Assembly (NCBI GenBank): GCA_030323885.1
Contig: CM059187.1
Coordinates: 135,945,239-136,009,238 of the forward strand
From: Branchipolynoe longqiensis
Lineage: Eukaryota > Annelida > Polychaeta > Phyllodocida > Polynoidae
Direction: 5' to 3'
DNA: 64,000 bases
The notes under the pieces were generated by a model. The model saw nothing but the letters and a program-made list of their open reading frames with translations, made no database searches and had not been told where the DNA came from. Positions 10,630 through 22,236 of the stretch are shown here, in pieces. Positions within the stretch are counted from its first letter, which is position 1, and each line of letters opens with the position of its first letter. The translations under genes and the position numbers were made by a program.

Positions 10630-10990
10630 AAAATCAGTACGGCGCAATAAAAACAATGTTTTCACTTTATCGACTCAGTCATCATATCACCCTAATTGAC
10701 TTCCATCAGTTTTATATGACGGGGCGAAAAAAAGAGATGGGAGGCAATTCTTGGCAAGGTTTTATATTTCCTGCTGATGTGGGTGTGGCATGTTTTTGTT
10801 GGTGTGGGTTGTTTTGATCACCACCACACACCCCCTTCCGCCTCCCCTATCAGACTCTTTTTTTTTTAACGCTGGGATTAATCACCTGATAAGCGGCACT
10901 TAAGGCTTTCTGTAAGCCATCACCTCAAAGGAAATTGAATTATCAATATGGTAATACCCCTGGCGTTCAACACTAAAAAAAAATGCACGC
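10630..10990. promoter_or_regulatory. enhancer-like island
   Basis: Site-like motifs in order: GCGCAATAAAA (10642, CDX/posterior HOX), AACAATGTT (10652, SOX), GACTCAGTCA (10672, AP-1/MAF), GGATTAATC (10875, OTX/paired), CTGATAAG (10886, GATA), CACTTAAG (10897, NKX2) and ATCAATA (10942, Onecut). The last four lie within 75 bp. No coding signal. Confidence 0.25.
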
Positions 10991-11225
10991 AAAGACAAAT
11001 TCATGACACCCCCCCTCCTCCCCATACACATACACATTGTGCCCAGAGGGAATTGTGTGTGTGTTTGTGTCGGTGTGTATGTGTGGGTGGAGGGGGGGGG
11101 GAGGTAAATGGAGGTTGGTAACTGCATACATCCCCATAAGGCACTTACAAGACAGTGTCGGTCTCAAAATGAAACTTAATTACACAATCCCCACTTAAGC
11201 CTCCATAATGAAAGAGCTTCCTATA
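10991..11225. other. spacer with G- and C-runs
   Basis: GTGT and G-run simple sequence near 11055-11102, then complex AT-rich DNA. No gene seen. Confidence 0.4.
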
Positions 11226-11903
11226 CCCCTGTCACACTATGACGTAAGGAGCAAACGTAAGCCTGACGTGATCATGTTTCATCATTATGTTGACCTACAT
11301 TGGATTACGTTATGATGACTTCAGAATGACGTCGAGCTACGTCACGTTACATCGTGTTACGTCGGCGCGCGTAAAGGTTTTGAACCTGTTCAAAACTTTC
11401 GACGTGATGCGAACGTAAGGGTTTACGTTCGCCATACGTTCTGTACACGTTTGGCGAACGTCAATGACGTTAAACAGATGTTAGTCAAACGTTCCTCACT
11501 ACGTTCCACTCGTTGACCCACATTAAAGCCGGTGGAAACGTCCATGCGGCGTAATGGGAACGTCAGGAGAACATCAGGAGAATGTCAGGAGAATGTCAGG
11601 AGAACATCAGGAGAACGTGCATTCAATGTACGTTCAACGTCTCATGACGTATATAACGTCACGTAACTTTCTTCTGGCGAGGGAATAACGTTCATAACAT
11701 TCCGTGAGCGTCATTACGTTGTCCTCTCTCGTTGAATGACGCTATCACTACGCTATCACTACGCTTTACCGCCATTACTCTCTCGTCCACTATGCTGCAT
11801 CCACGTTCAACTTGTGCCCAAATTTGCATACTACGCCGAGAAGTTCAACGTTCTTCACGTTCTCCCTACACCGACGTCGTTACGTCGTAGTGTGACAGCC
11901 CCA
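11226..11903. mobile_element. GTCACAC-type MITE, about 680 bp
   Basis: Ends are CCCCTGTCACACTATGACG and, from the right reverse complemented, GGGGCTGTCACACTACGACG. The interior is crowded with ACGT and ACGTTC/AACGTC motifs. No clean target duplication can be read. It shares its TIR core (GTCACAC) with the elements at 12966, 24064, 40053 and 59345. Confidence 0.7.
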
Positions 11904-12225
11904 TTATGGATCTACGTCTTTGGCGCGCACCCTCCACCCGCGCACATACCACTACCACCACCCCATCCCTCCTCACACACGCCCCCATCAGCACCACCAC
12001 CATACACCGCCCCACGCAACCCCACCCCCACCCCCACCTCTTCCTTTTGATGGAAAGATGCGAGTGGAGAAATAAATGACGCCATTCCAATTTTCATACC
12101 CCTCGTAAAGAAAGAGAGAGAGAGAGCAATTAAAGAGATAATAAAAAGATAAAAAGATTGGCAGCGCGAATCAATTTTGAAACACTATACACATCCAATT
12201 AACTGCTTAAAAGCGGATAGATCGG
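11904..12225. other. C-rich then A-rich complex sequence
   Basis: CCACC-rich to about 12045, then sequence with AAATAAATGACG and CAATTAAAGAGATAATAAA. No gene seen. Confidence 0.35.
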
Positions 12226-12550
12226 AATGCACTGGCCGAATCGATAGAGCGCGGGCCTCCGGTACGGAAGGATGGGAGTTCAATTCCTGGTTGAGTCAAG
12301 CACACTGACTTAAACAGTGATATTTGTTGCTTCCTAGCCTGGCACTCGGCATTATTAGGATAGGGCAAAGACTGGTTGGCTCAGTGTCAGGATAATGTTA
12401 CAGATTGGGATATCAGGTCATGGTGCTGGCAGCCTGGTCTCCCAGTGGAACATCATTATGAAGTCGCCATGAGTGCACACTGCCACAAGTCAGTACCCGT
12501 CCTGATATGACCTTAGATGTTGCTAGGACGTAAAACTCCAACAAGCAAAA
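12226..12550 (+). mobile_element. SINE-A copy
   Basis: Head GCACTGGCCGAATCGATAGA (A box), B-box-like GAGTTCAATTCCTGG, complete body and tail GCTAGGACGTAAAACTCCAA. The head differs from the 54371 type. Confidence 0.85.
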
Positions 12551-12940
12551 GGCAGACAGCGGGTGGGTCTACTACAGGCGGTGGTGTGGGGATGGTGGTG
12601 ATGGTGGCGGAAGGCGGCTTCATAGGTTTGTTGCCCCGCGCGAGGAAACAAATATGAAATTTGTTTCCGGTAGCACCACGTGACCTCCGCCAGGCTTGTT
12701 TATAAGTGGCCGAAGTGGGGGTGGGGTGGGGGTGGAGGTGGGGTGTGTGTGTGTGCACTGAGAGGACCCCGCCCACCTTGCTTACCCCTTCATTCTACCC
12801 CCTCCCACCACCCTCTACCCGCTCCTCCTGCCCTTCCGGAACCCCGGACCGCCCCCCCCCCCCTCCGTGGGCCTTCCGCTCTCCGCCTTCCACCCCCCCC
12901 TCAACCCCCCACTCTCCGATCGTCCACTCATCCCGGCGGT
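12551..12940. other. GT/C-rich spacer
   Basis: GTGGGG-rich to about 12755, then CCCC-rich. A short CpG-containing complex patch lies at 12600-12690. No gene seen. Confidence 0.4.
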
Positions 12941-12965
12941 GAAAGTTGTACAGCTCGATGGCTAA

Positions 12966-13235
12966 AGCCCCAGTCAGACATCACCGGATTAAGGAACCAG
13001 ATAGAAAACGGACACTCTCCGGTAAAATATGGCAATGTCCGGTTTATATATGGCTGGCATCCGGCGTGTCCGTTATCTATCTGGTGGTGTCCGGCGGTGC
13101 CCGGCACAAGTTTTGAACATGCACAAAACTTGTACCGGACACCACCGGACTGAAGTGTACGACACCGGACACCACCGGACTAGACAAGTGTCCAGTGGTG
13201 TCCAGTACTCAGTATGGTAAGGTCTGACTGGGCCT
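12966..13235. mobile_element. GTCAGAC-type MITE nested in TTAA element
   Basis: TIRs are AGCCCCAGTCAGAC and, reverse complemented, AGGCCCAGTCAGACC. Flanks are TAA (left) and TTA (right). The interior is packed with CCGGAC and GTCCGG motifs. It interrupts the host element between CGATGG and GAGTTTCTGACA. Confidence 0.75.
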
Positions 13236-13340
13236 TTAGAGTTTCTGACATTTTCTATGATAAATTCGAGATATTTGAAGTGAAAACGATGTCAAAATGG
13301 ATTCTATTAAAGAGACTTATATGTGGTAACAAATGCTTAA

Positions 13341-13936
13341 AGTTGCACAGTCCGATGGTTTTTGAATCTCTGATTTAGTTTGAAGTAACTTTGATTTTAA
13401 ATGGCTAACCTTCGAGTTATTTGAAGTACAGACATGCACATTAATTTTTACCAAGCATGCCAAAGGTCTGAAGCCATAGGCTTTTGCTGCAACATATTCT
13501 ATTAAATTCTCTCAGTATTTCCTTATATGCGGCAACAAATGTTCAATAAACAGAAAGTTTGTTTTATTTAACGACACCTCTAGAACACATGGATTTTTTG
13601 TCATCGGCTATTAGACGTAAAACATTTGGTCATTTTGACACATTTCCTGCTGCCACCACATAGACTACTCTTTCGATAAGTGGCAAGGGGTGTTTTATAT
13701 GCACTTTCCCACATACAGGACAGCACATACCAGAGCCTTTGATGAACCAGTAGTGAACCACTGGTTGGAACGGAAAATGGCCCAAACTGCAAACGTGTCA
13801 ACTGAAGCAGGATCGATTGGAAGACCCACACCTACACGGCTGGACATGCTACCGTCTGACCTACGTCCCGCTCCCCACAAATCTAGATAATTGCTTTGGT
13901 TTTGAAAATTTGCTATTTTCATCAGACTATGCAGCT
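13341..13936 (+). mobile_element. TTAA-target element, inner copy
   Basis: Starts AGTTGCACAGTCCGATGG directly after TTAA (13337-13340) and ends GACTATGCAGCT directly before TTAA (13937-13940). The outer copy's sequence stops at AACAAATGC before it and resumes as TTAGTGCGTCAC after it. It is itself interrupted by SINE-B. Confidence 0.85.
13551..13876 (-). mobile_element. SINE-B, near full length
   Basis: On the plus strand the tail reads TTTATTTAACGACACC, then CATCGGCTATTAGACG, GATAAGTGGCAAGGGGTG, TTTTATATGCAC and a terminal CTACGTCCCGCTCCCC, which is the complement of a tRNA-like head. I recognise this overall pattern as a SINE common in molluscs. No coding capacity. Confidence 0.85.
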
Positions 13937-14047
13937 TTAATTAGTGCGTCACTATCGAAGTTGGATCTGTAGAATCAAATATAAATGATTGTGTTGGTTT
14001 TGAAAGTTTTAAAAAGGTGTTGCGTTCGTCTGACTATGCAGCTTTAA

Positions 14048-14284
14048 CGACACCTTTGTGGACAAGAAGTAGACTGAGGGCCACCCGGGAACAGGGCCAC
14101 CGGAAGCAGTTTCACCACAACACACATGCGCACATCACACGTGCATACATACACACACAAACACACACTCAGGTACCGGTCAAAGAGAATAGCAATGCAT
14201 TAATTACGGAATGCTGTTGTTCATAAATGAATCATTTAAATATCAATTATGTTAACCCCTCGCCACCTGAAACAAACCCTTCAT
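14048..14284. other. complex spacer
   Basis: No gene or repeat recognised apart from a CA-rich patch near 14120-14170. Confidence 0.35.
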
Positions 14285-14285
14285 T

Positions 14286-14358
<73 letters not shown>

Positions 14359-15260
14359 ACCACTGTTACTTCTACTACTACTTCTATTACTACTACTTTA
14401 CTACTACTACACTGTCACTTCTACTACTACTACAGTGTCACTTCTATTATTACTACTAGTGTTACTACTACTACACTGTTACTTCTATTACTACTACTAC
14501 ACTGTTACTTATATTACTACTACTACACTGTTACTTCTATTACTATTACTCCTACACTGTTACTTATATTACTACTACTACACTGTTACTTCTATTACTA
14601 CTCCTACACTGTTACTTATATTACTACTACTACTACTACTAGTACTACTACTCCTACACTGTTATCTCTATTACTACTACACTGTTACTTCTACTACTAC
14701 TATTATTAGTATTAGTATTACTACTACAGTGTCACGTCTACTACTCATACACTGTTACCTCTATTACTACTACTACACTGTTACTTCTATTACTACTACA
14801 CTGTTACTTCTATTAATACTACTACACTGTTACTTCTACTACTAGTATTAGTATTACTAATACACTGTCACTTCTACTACTACACTGTTATTTTTATTAC
14901 TACTAGTAGTACTACTACTCCTACACTGTTACTTCTATTACTACTACTACACTGTTACTTCTATTACTACTATTATTACTACAACTCCTACTATTGCTAT
15001 TGCTACTACTACTACATTATTAATACTACACAGTTACTAGTATTACTACCACTACTACTACTATTATTACTCCTACTCCTACTATTGCTATTTCTACTAC
15101 TGCATTATTACTACTACACTGTTACTACTACTATTAGCACTACTATACTAATCCTATACTACTCCTACTATTGCTACTGTTACTACGACATTATAAATAC
15201 TACTACACTGTTACTACTATTACTACTACTACTAACAATAATAATAACAATAATAAATTA
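14285..15260. repeat. TAC trinucleotide array and derived minisatellite
   Basis: Perfect (TAC)n at about 14285-14358, then irregular units built on CACTGTTACTTCTATTACTA. Tyr/Thr/Leu-rich ORFs here are artefacts. Confidence 0.95.
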
Positions 15261-16435
15261 CTCTTTTCTCATCTCCCTCAGAAAGGATCTTAGTGTCATT
15301 TAGTGCTGCGTGTGCGGAAGGTCTTGGGTTCGATCCTTAAAGTTCGATAGTTAAAATTACATAATCAGATAGTTTTGGGGTTTTGCCATATTTATTTTTA
15401 GATCAATATGGGTTGGTCATTATAATGTACTTGACTTAGGTTGGGGTAACTTTGATTAAAAATGGCTTGCTTGAGGTGTAGTGAAAACATCCCAAATCAC
15501 GATTTTCGCAACGCATGCGCAGAGCGTAATCCAGACCGGACTTGTGGGTCACAGAGTCTGTGGAGAGGCAATTGAGGCTCTATTAACACTGGCTTCATAT
15601 TGAGCAACTGGCAGTCTTTTCGGCACAAATGTGGATTTATAGAGAAAATATACTTACCATGTTTTAATAATTTTCAATAATTATAGCTGATTGATTGATT
15701 GAAAAGCTTGATCATCAGTGTAAAACAATACAGTGACACACTGTCGACCCACAATACGAGTGTTGTTGCCTATCACCAGGTGTCGTACTAGTCGCGGAAA
15801 TTGTGTATTGATATGACATGCAGAGGGGGAGGGTAGTGCACTTCCCGTATTAAGTTCTAGTGAATCGACTTGTTAAAGAGAGTGTTTATAACAAATAAAT
15901 GTTTAATAAATGCACCAGTATCTAAGTTGGGCAATGATCATCAAATGTAGGCAAATGATTTGGTTGTTAAATTGTTATAGTTTCATCAGATTGTATAACT
16001 TCAATCAAAGACTTGATAGGGAACTAGCATCTGTCATGGGTTGCAGGAATAAAGTAGGACTGGATCAGTGTCAGCAGAATATAGCTGAGTGAGATATCGC
16101 ATCAGGGCACCGACATCATCAGATCTATAGATCGCTGGTGTTCTATTACTACCACTACACTGTTACTTCTATTACTACTACTACACTGTTACTTCTATTA
16201 CTACAACAGTCTTACCTCTATTACTACTACTCCTACACTGTATAGATCTACCGCATTCTACTTTCAAATATTTGTCATAATTTAATGGTGTTGTTATTGC
16301 TATTAATAAATATTCTTGGCAATGATTAACTAAATATTCCGAGCAAATCAATTAGCCATAGATTAAAATCACTTCAATGGTGCATCGGAATAAACACTCT
16401 CAATTGCTTAGGAATATATTGACCATTAAATTAAT
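15261..16435. other. AT-rich spacer with repeat scraps
   Basis: Holds a strongly diverged TTAA-family piece (about 15338-15500), a SINE-A body fragment (about 16040-16130, CTGAGTGAGATATCGCATCA) and a short block of the TAC-derived minisatellite (about 16139-16245). No gene recognised. Confidence 0.45.
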
Positions 16436-16806
16436 AACCAAGAAACATTTGGTTCTACATCTCGAATTTAGATACTAGTGCACTTATTTAACATTTGTTG
16501 CTGCATACAAAGGAATATGGAGTCAATTTAATAGAATGTACTATTGCTAAAGCCAATGGAGTGAGCGTTTTTACAAGAACGCACAAATTAATTTAGCTTA
16601 GCATGTTTACACTTCAAATACCCCCAAATCTAGACATGTAAAAGAAAAGTTACTTCAAATCAAAGTGAAGTAAATCATACTTGTTTGTTTGTTATTGGGG
16701 TTTTACATCGTGGCAACATCTAAGGTAATGGGGCATATTATATTGATCAATCTAATATATTTATCCAGAATAAAACCGACACAAACTGAAAACCATCGGA
16801 CTATGC
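16436..16806 (-). mobile_element. TTAA-family element, 5' end of plus strand lost
   Basis: Minus-oriented: TTTAGATACTAGTGCACTTA, AACATTTGTTGCTGCATAC, then AACCATCGGACTATGCA at the right. A SINE-A tail fragment (about 16682-16734) lies inside it. Confidence 0.7.
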
Positions 16807-16945
16807 AATACAATTTTAAATATAATTTTAGACACAATTTTAAATACAATTTTAAATACAACCTTAAATACAATTTTAAATACATTTGTTAATACAATTT
16901 TAGATACAATTTTAAATACAATTTTGTTAATACAATTTTAATTAC
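16807..16945. repeat. 12-bp AT minisatellite
   Basis: About eleven units like ACAATTTTAAAT. Confidence 0.85.
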
Positions 16946-17059
16946 CATACGCGCATCTACCACGAATTATAACATCCAGAATGAATTTAAACAAAACGTC
17001 CCCTAATAGAGTAAGACACCCAAGCTGGTTCAATACGAGACGCCCAGAAAATTAGGCAT

Positions 17060-17410
17060 ACATACATACACGCGTACACACATACAGACCGAGTTCAGAG
17101 AGAGGCTGGTGCTCTTTCTGTCGGACACTTCTTTGGGCCAGGGGTTGCGCCGGGTTGCGACGTTGTGACACCGGGGCTTCTCTGGCCACCTGACGGCCCA
17201 CACTGCCACATCGACCGGCCTTTGTCATCCCGACATGACCAGCACCCCCCCCCCCTCCCCAAGCCTGCTCCCCCCTCCTCCCCCCGTTTGATGCGGACGA
17301 ATCTATTTTATCGCCTTCTGTGGCGCCGGCGGAGGTGGGTGGTGCCGACGAATGAAATGAAAGTGAAAACCATGCAGCTGTTAGCTGGCAGGGTATGAAT
17401 GGTGTACGGT
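17060..17410. promoter_or_regulatory. GC-rich complex island with ISRE-like motif
   Basis: CpG-containing unique sequence. GAAATGAAAGTGAAAAC (17354-17370) matches the IRF/PRDM1-type pattern. A C-run at about 17250-17285 interrupts it. No coding signal. Confidence 0.2.
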
Positions 17411-18125
17411 CATCTCGGTGGTACCAGATCCCTGACCCCCCCCCCCCCCTCTCCTCTCCCCTTCCTCCCTCCACTCCCTCACCCCCTCCTACATCTCCTC
17501 ATCCTCTTCCTTCCCACCACCCTCCCACCCCACCCTCCGCCCACCACCCACAATACACGTTCCGTCATCACCCACTCACCCACCATCACCAACACCAACA
17601 CCACCCCCCATCACCCCCACCAACATCCCCACCATCACTACCACCATCACCCCCCCACCCCATCATCCCCATCCATCACTTCCACATCACATCCCACCAT
17701 CACCACCACACCCATCACCACCCACCAACATCCCCCCACCACCAACACACCACCAACCACGACCATTCTATCCATAACCACCACCACCACAACCACCACA
17801 ATCACAACCACCACCACCACCAAACCACACCCCCATATAACACCACCACAACCCCCCACAACACCACCACCTTCATATCCACCACCACAACACCACCATC
17901 ATAAACCACCACCATCACCGCACCACCACATCACCCCACCACCCCCACCACATCACCACCACCACCACCATCCCCACTACATGTCCCCACCAGAACTTCC
18001 CCCCATCACCAACCCCACACCCCCCCCCCCATTACCACCACCAGAACACCCACCAACACTCACCTCCCATATCTACCACCCCCAACACCATCACCACCAC
18101 CACCACCCCCGGCAACAAAAGCATT
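17411..18125. repeat. CAC/CCA-rich simple-sequence array
   Basis: C-runs then CAC, ACC and CATCACC units. Frames read as His/Thr/Pro-rich artefacts. Confidence 0.93.
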
Positions 18126-19075
18126 GTGTTCGACCGTGAACTTTAACAGCAGTGACCAGCAGTGTCGACACTAGAAGGCGCTGCTTCAGAGAAGTAGAGC
18201 ATTGGACACTCACTCACCCCCCACCCACCCACATCCACACACGTGTGGACACCTCCCACTCCTAGATCCACACACGTACACACACATACATCAACACATA
18301 CACAGCTCCCTCACGCATATATGCCCACTCGCACATACACGCTCCATACCACTAGATAGATATCTGCACCTCGCACACATATACAAACACACTCCCCCCA
18401 CCACCACATTCACCCATATATACACCCTCCTCACACCCATTCACCCATATACACCCTCCTCACACCCACTCACCACTCCATAACCTCCCCAAACCCCCAC
18501 CCATCTAGACACATGCACACACCATCAAACATGCACACTCGACACACACACTTACAAACCCTCATCCCTACCCACTCCTCCCTTACAACCCAACCCCCCA
18601 CACCCTCCCCCCACCCATTCACCCATCTATCCACTTCCCCCACCCATTCACTCATCTACACACACCACACACATGCACACCCCATCCTACATTCACTCTC
18701 GGCACACACACTTACAACCCTCCACCCCCTACCCACTCACCCCTTACAACCCCCACCCCCTTCCCCCACCCATTCACCCATCTACACACACGTCCCCCAC
18801 CCATTCACCCCTCTCTACACACACACCACACACATCCCCTCCCCCATCCTACATTCAGACTCAACACACACACATACAACCCCCCCACCACCCCCTACCC
18901 ACCCTCCACCCCACCCCCCCATAACCCTGCCCCCTACCCCCCCCACCCCCACACCCTTGCCCCCTACCCCTTTCAACCCCCATACCCTTCCCCCCACCCA
19001 TTCACTCATATAACCACCCCCTCCCACCTATCTAACACCCCCCCCCACCCCCCCCCCCCACCCCCCAACAAGCAC
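18126..19075. repeat. C-rich minisatellite (CACCCATTCACCCAT...)
   Basis: After about 70 bp of complex DNA, recurring blocks such as CCCACCCATTCACCCATCTA and ACACACACCACACACATGC in duplicated order. It ends in C-runs. Confidence 0.9.
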
Positions 19076-19089
19076 ACACCCAACATGTG

Positions 19090-19560
19090 GCCGGATCCGG
19101 CCCAAGGCCTCCAGTTACACACCTGACTCATAAAAAACCCAAACCTGCCAAGTCGCACCCATAATGAGACTGGACACTCCCACCTGGCAAAGGCTTTTAA
19201 GATTTAAGAGCACCCTCGCCCACCACGCCACTCCTAACCTTTCATGCGTGTTACCATTTCTTTTCCCGCCTCGGCAACTACTTGTCCAAGTATAGGCAGC
19301 CCGTACATATTTGAAGGGTCTCTGGAAGCTGTCCAGCAGCAGCACAACCCTAATTTACTATATCAGCAGGAAACTGCTTAAATAAATGGCGGTTTAATTA
19401 ATTTTGGATTTTAAATATTTTTTAAGATGTTTTCTTTTTTAGCGAGTAGGATTTAAGCTGGAACTTATGTCGGCTATTCTTTTATGGATATTTTCCATAT
19501 CGAGGTCAAGGCCTGTGGTCATGGCATTGACGTGATACGCTCTGACCTTGTCTGCCCCAA
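19090..19560. promoter_or_regulatory. enhancer-like island with nuclear-receptor-like sites
   Basis: Complex sequence with TTTAATTAATTTT (19393), AGGTCAAGG (19503-19511) and the inverted TGACCTTG (19543-19550). The last two resemble extended monomer sites of ERR/NR5-type receptors. No coding signal. Confidence 0.22.
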
Positions 19561-20000
19561 CACCCACAACACCCACAACCCCCCCCCCCCCCTCCATCAC
19601 TGCCCCCCCCCCGCCCCACAGACCCCCTCCTTCACCCCCTCCCCATACCCCCTCCAGCACATACTGGCTAGCATTGACTGGCCAGGGGCCACGTTGCCTG
19701 CCCGAAGCCTATAGCCAGGCCCGATATGGTTCTGATTGATTCAATTAATCTTTTGAGTTTGATGGCGGCGGATTTAATAAGGTATCTGTCATTTCTGCGT
19801 GCAGCGCGTGCGTGCGTTCCCCAATTATTATTAGGGCGGTCACCGACGTCTGGCTGGCCGGCCTGACCCTCCCCAACCCACCCCCACCCCCTCCCCCACC
19901 CTACCCCCACCTTAACACCAGCCGTCCACCACACAGAGGAATCAATACTCTTAGTACCACACCCGAAATCAATAATTAATTTTCTCCTTTCAAAAAAAAA
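19561..20000. other. C-runs, then complex AT/CpG sequence
   Basis: C-rich 19561-19660, then complex DNA including TGATTGATTCAATTAATC (about 19733-19750, PBX/homeodomain-like), then a CCCCAC patch at 19868-19910. Confidence 0.35.
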
Positions 20001-20561
20001 GAAGAAAGAACCTAAACATTTCTACTATTTAACAAAAACAACTAAAACTATCACACACAAAAAAAACACCCCCGCAAAAAAAAAAATATATATATATCGA
20101 GGTATTCCCTGTAGGTCTCTGTTGATGGTGAGATTGGGAATGCTAGAGTAGTACTAGAAAGCATCGACTGGGGAAGCTTCAGGCTTTAAGTCTAGGGAAG
20201 CTTCAGGCTTAAATATCCAGTCACGTGGTTTTACCACTTCCACTCCATCCTTACACAAATATTCCTTATATTCTATTAATTTAATATTCATATACTACTG
20301 ATCCCAATTACATAATCTCATTATACCTTTCAAGACTATCGCTGCGATGTTAGGTCTATAGTTACTACCTTGTGCCAGTTCGCTCTCATGTGATGTATAA
20401 GAGCTTATGCCAATATAAACAACGGAAGGTTCCACATCCTGGTTATTCACCAAATCTGACCGGTGGCACCACCACGGTGAGTCCCGCCTAACTAACCGCT
20501 GTCGACTCTGACTGTCAGCGGCAAAGAAGTGGCAGCTGGAATTACGTGTATTAGTTAGTTT
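20001..20561. other. AT-rich spacer
   Basis: A-runs and TA at 20050-20100, two direct AAGCTTCAGGCTT copies near 20174-20210, and a GGTGGCACCACCACGG motif near 20462. No gene seen. Confidence 0.4.
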
Positions 20562-20872
20562 GGTTGGCTGGTTGTTGGAGTTTTACGTCCTGGCAACATC
20601 CAATGTCATATCAGGATGGGTACCGACTTGTGACAGTGCACATTCATGGCCACTTTAGAGTGCTGCCCCAGTGGGAGACCAGGCCACCAGCATCATGACC
20701 TGATATCCCACTCAGTCACATTACCCTGACAACCAATCCTTGCCCTGTCCTAATAATGCATAGCGCCTGGCTAGGAAGCGAGAAATATAACATTTTATGT
20801 CAGGGTTCGAATCCCACGATCTACCAAAACGGTAGATGGACGCTCAACTCATTCGGCCATCCCGTCTGGTCC
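20562..20872 (-). mobile_element. SINE-A copy, full length
   Basis: Complete minus-strand copy: tail complement GGAGTTTTACGTCCTGG, body, then head complement with B box GGGTTCGAATCCC and ending GGCCATCCCGTCTGGTCC, which is the Ser/Leu-like head. Confidence 0.9.
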
Positions 20873-21201
20873 TTTTGTGTCTATTATAAGACACAAGAAG
20901 AGGACTTCAAGCTAACGATGGCGATGCGATACTTTATACTCTTTACTATTTTAATCAGCGTAAATAATTAGTGTTCTACTTCTATGAAACCTTAAACAGA
21001 ATATTATTTCACAGATAAATGTAATCAATATATATGATTGTTCTCTCGTCTATATCGCTCTACTAATAGTAATATAATACTACTAGATCATTTCAGGGAG
21101 CATTCCCATTTATGTCAACTGTCCCTTAATAGAAACAGCTTGGCTCCCCCCCCCCCCATATATATATATGTGCTGTATAAGGATTATTCGAGTATAAATA
21201 C
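20873..21201. other. AT-rich spacer
   Basis: No gene or repeat recognised. A C-run followed by TA lies near 21145-21170. Confidence 0.4.
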
Positions 21202-21204
21202 CTG

Positions 21205-21960
21205 GGGCCATATGCATGGAGCAGTGTTAGCGGCGTGTGGTGTTATCGCTCTAACACAGGGTAGCTAACACCGGTTATCGGCGGCGTCGAGAACTATGTC
21301 AAGCCGTATGCATGGGCCCTTAAACGGTGAGTGTTAGATAAGCGTGAATGTATTTATAGATTTGGGAAATCCCTCTGCGTTTGTAGCCATATATTAGGCT
21401 CAAATCTATTAAATACTATCATATTTAACAGAATTACATACGCAATAAGTGAAATTTTATCAATTTAACCCAAAATTCGAAGCGTTATTAAGGCTACCGC
21501 CGCATTGGCGGTGATATTAATAGTTATATTTTCGAATCGACGAACATAAAGTAAACAAATCGCCACCGCCGCCGCATCGACGTCGCTTTCCATACTGGCG
21601 GCGGCGGCGGTTTGTTTACTGTACGTTTGTCGATTCGAAAATATAACTATTAATATCGCCGCCAATGCGGCGGTAGCCTTAAGGACGGTTCGAATTTAGG
21701 GTTAATTTGCTTAAATTTCACTTATTGCGTATGTAATTCTGTTAAATATGATAGCATTGAGTAGATTTGGGTTCCATCCTGACACTAACCTAACACTAAC
21801 ACCGCTGTAAACCAGATATGAGCAGGTGTTAGAATCTCCGACTTTAAACGCGCGGTGTTTGCCTAACACTGCTCCACGCATACCAACTTTTCCACGCTAA
21901 ACCAGAAATCCCGCGCTAAACGCGTTTTGCCTCCCTAACACTGCTCCATGCATATGGCCC
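21205..21960. mobile_element. 756-bp foldback element with CTG target duplication
   Basis: Both ends read GGGCCATATGCATGGAGC inward, flanked by CTG at 21202-21204 and 21961-21963. The inverted arms extend nearly to the centre: TTAAATACTATCAT... and TTACATACGCAATAAGTG on the left pair with their complements at about 21715-21760, and GCCGCCGCATCG faces GGCGGCGGCGG across a short loop near 21595. A 3-bp CWG duplication is known from some PIF/Harbinger elements. No transposase. Confidence 0.8.
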
Positions 21961-22236
21961 CTGAAGTGCACTACCCTCCCCCTCAGCAGTTCCCGACTGT
22001 ATCACTCTGACCCTAACAGGTCGACTGGTGGCGCCTCCTATGTGTGGTTACCTCGATAACTATTCATCCAATCCTGTACCAGTCTCTTTGATATATATAT
22101 GTATATATGATGTATAATAAATTATACGGGTATAATTACACAGAGGGAAATACATGTTTGCTATACATATAATATATATCCTCTATATGGAGTCCCCACA
22201 TTTCTAAATTATACCATAAATAAACCCACTAAGAAT
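21961..22236. other. spacer with GGTGGCGCC-repeat remnant
   Basis: GGTGGCGCCTCC near 22028 and ATAATAAATTATACGGGTATAA near 22112 match the dispersed repeat listed at 3866. Otherwise AT-rich. Confidence 0.45.

Larger units (their letters stand above)
12941..14043 (+). mobile_element. TTAA-target element, outer copy of a nest
   Basis: Left end AGTTGTACAGCTCGATGG, right end GACTATGCAGCT followed by TTAA (14044-14047). It is split by a MITE (12966-13235) and by a second copy of its own family (13341-13936). Without the inserts the order of blocks matches the intact copy at 30228. No coding capacity. TIR plus TTAA target suggests a Kolobok- or piggyBac-class non-autonomous element. Confidence 0.8.

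Noticed and set aside
9304..10665. Long poly-Thr, poly-Val and Gly/Ser ORFs on both strands
   Set aside because: They are translations of a GGT trinucleotide array, open in several frames at once.
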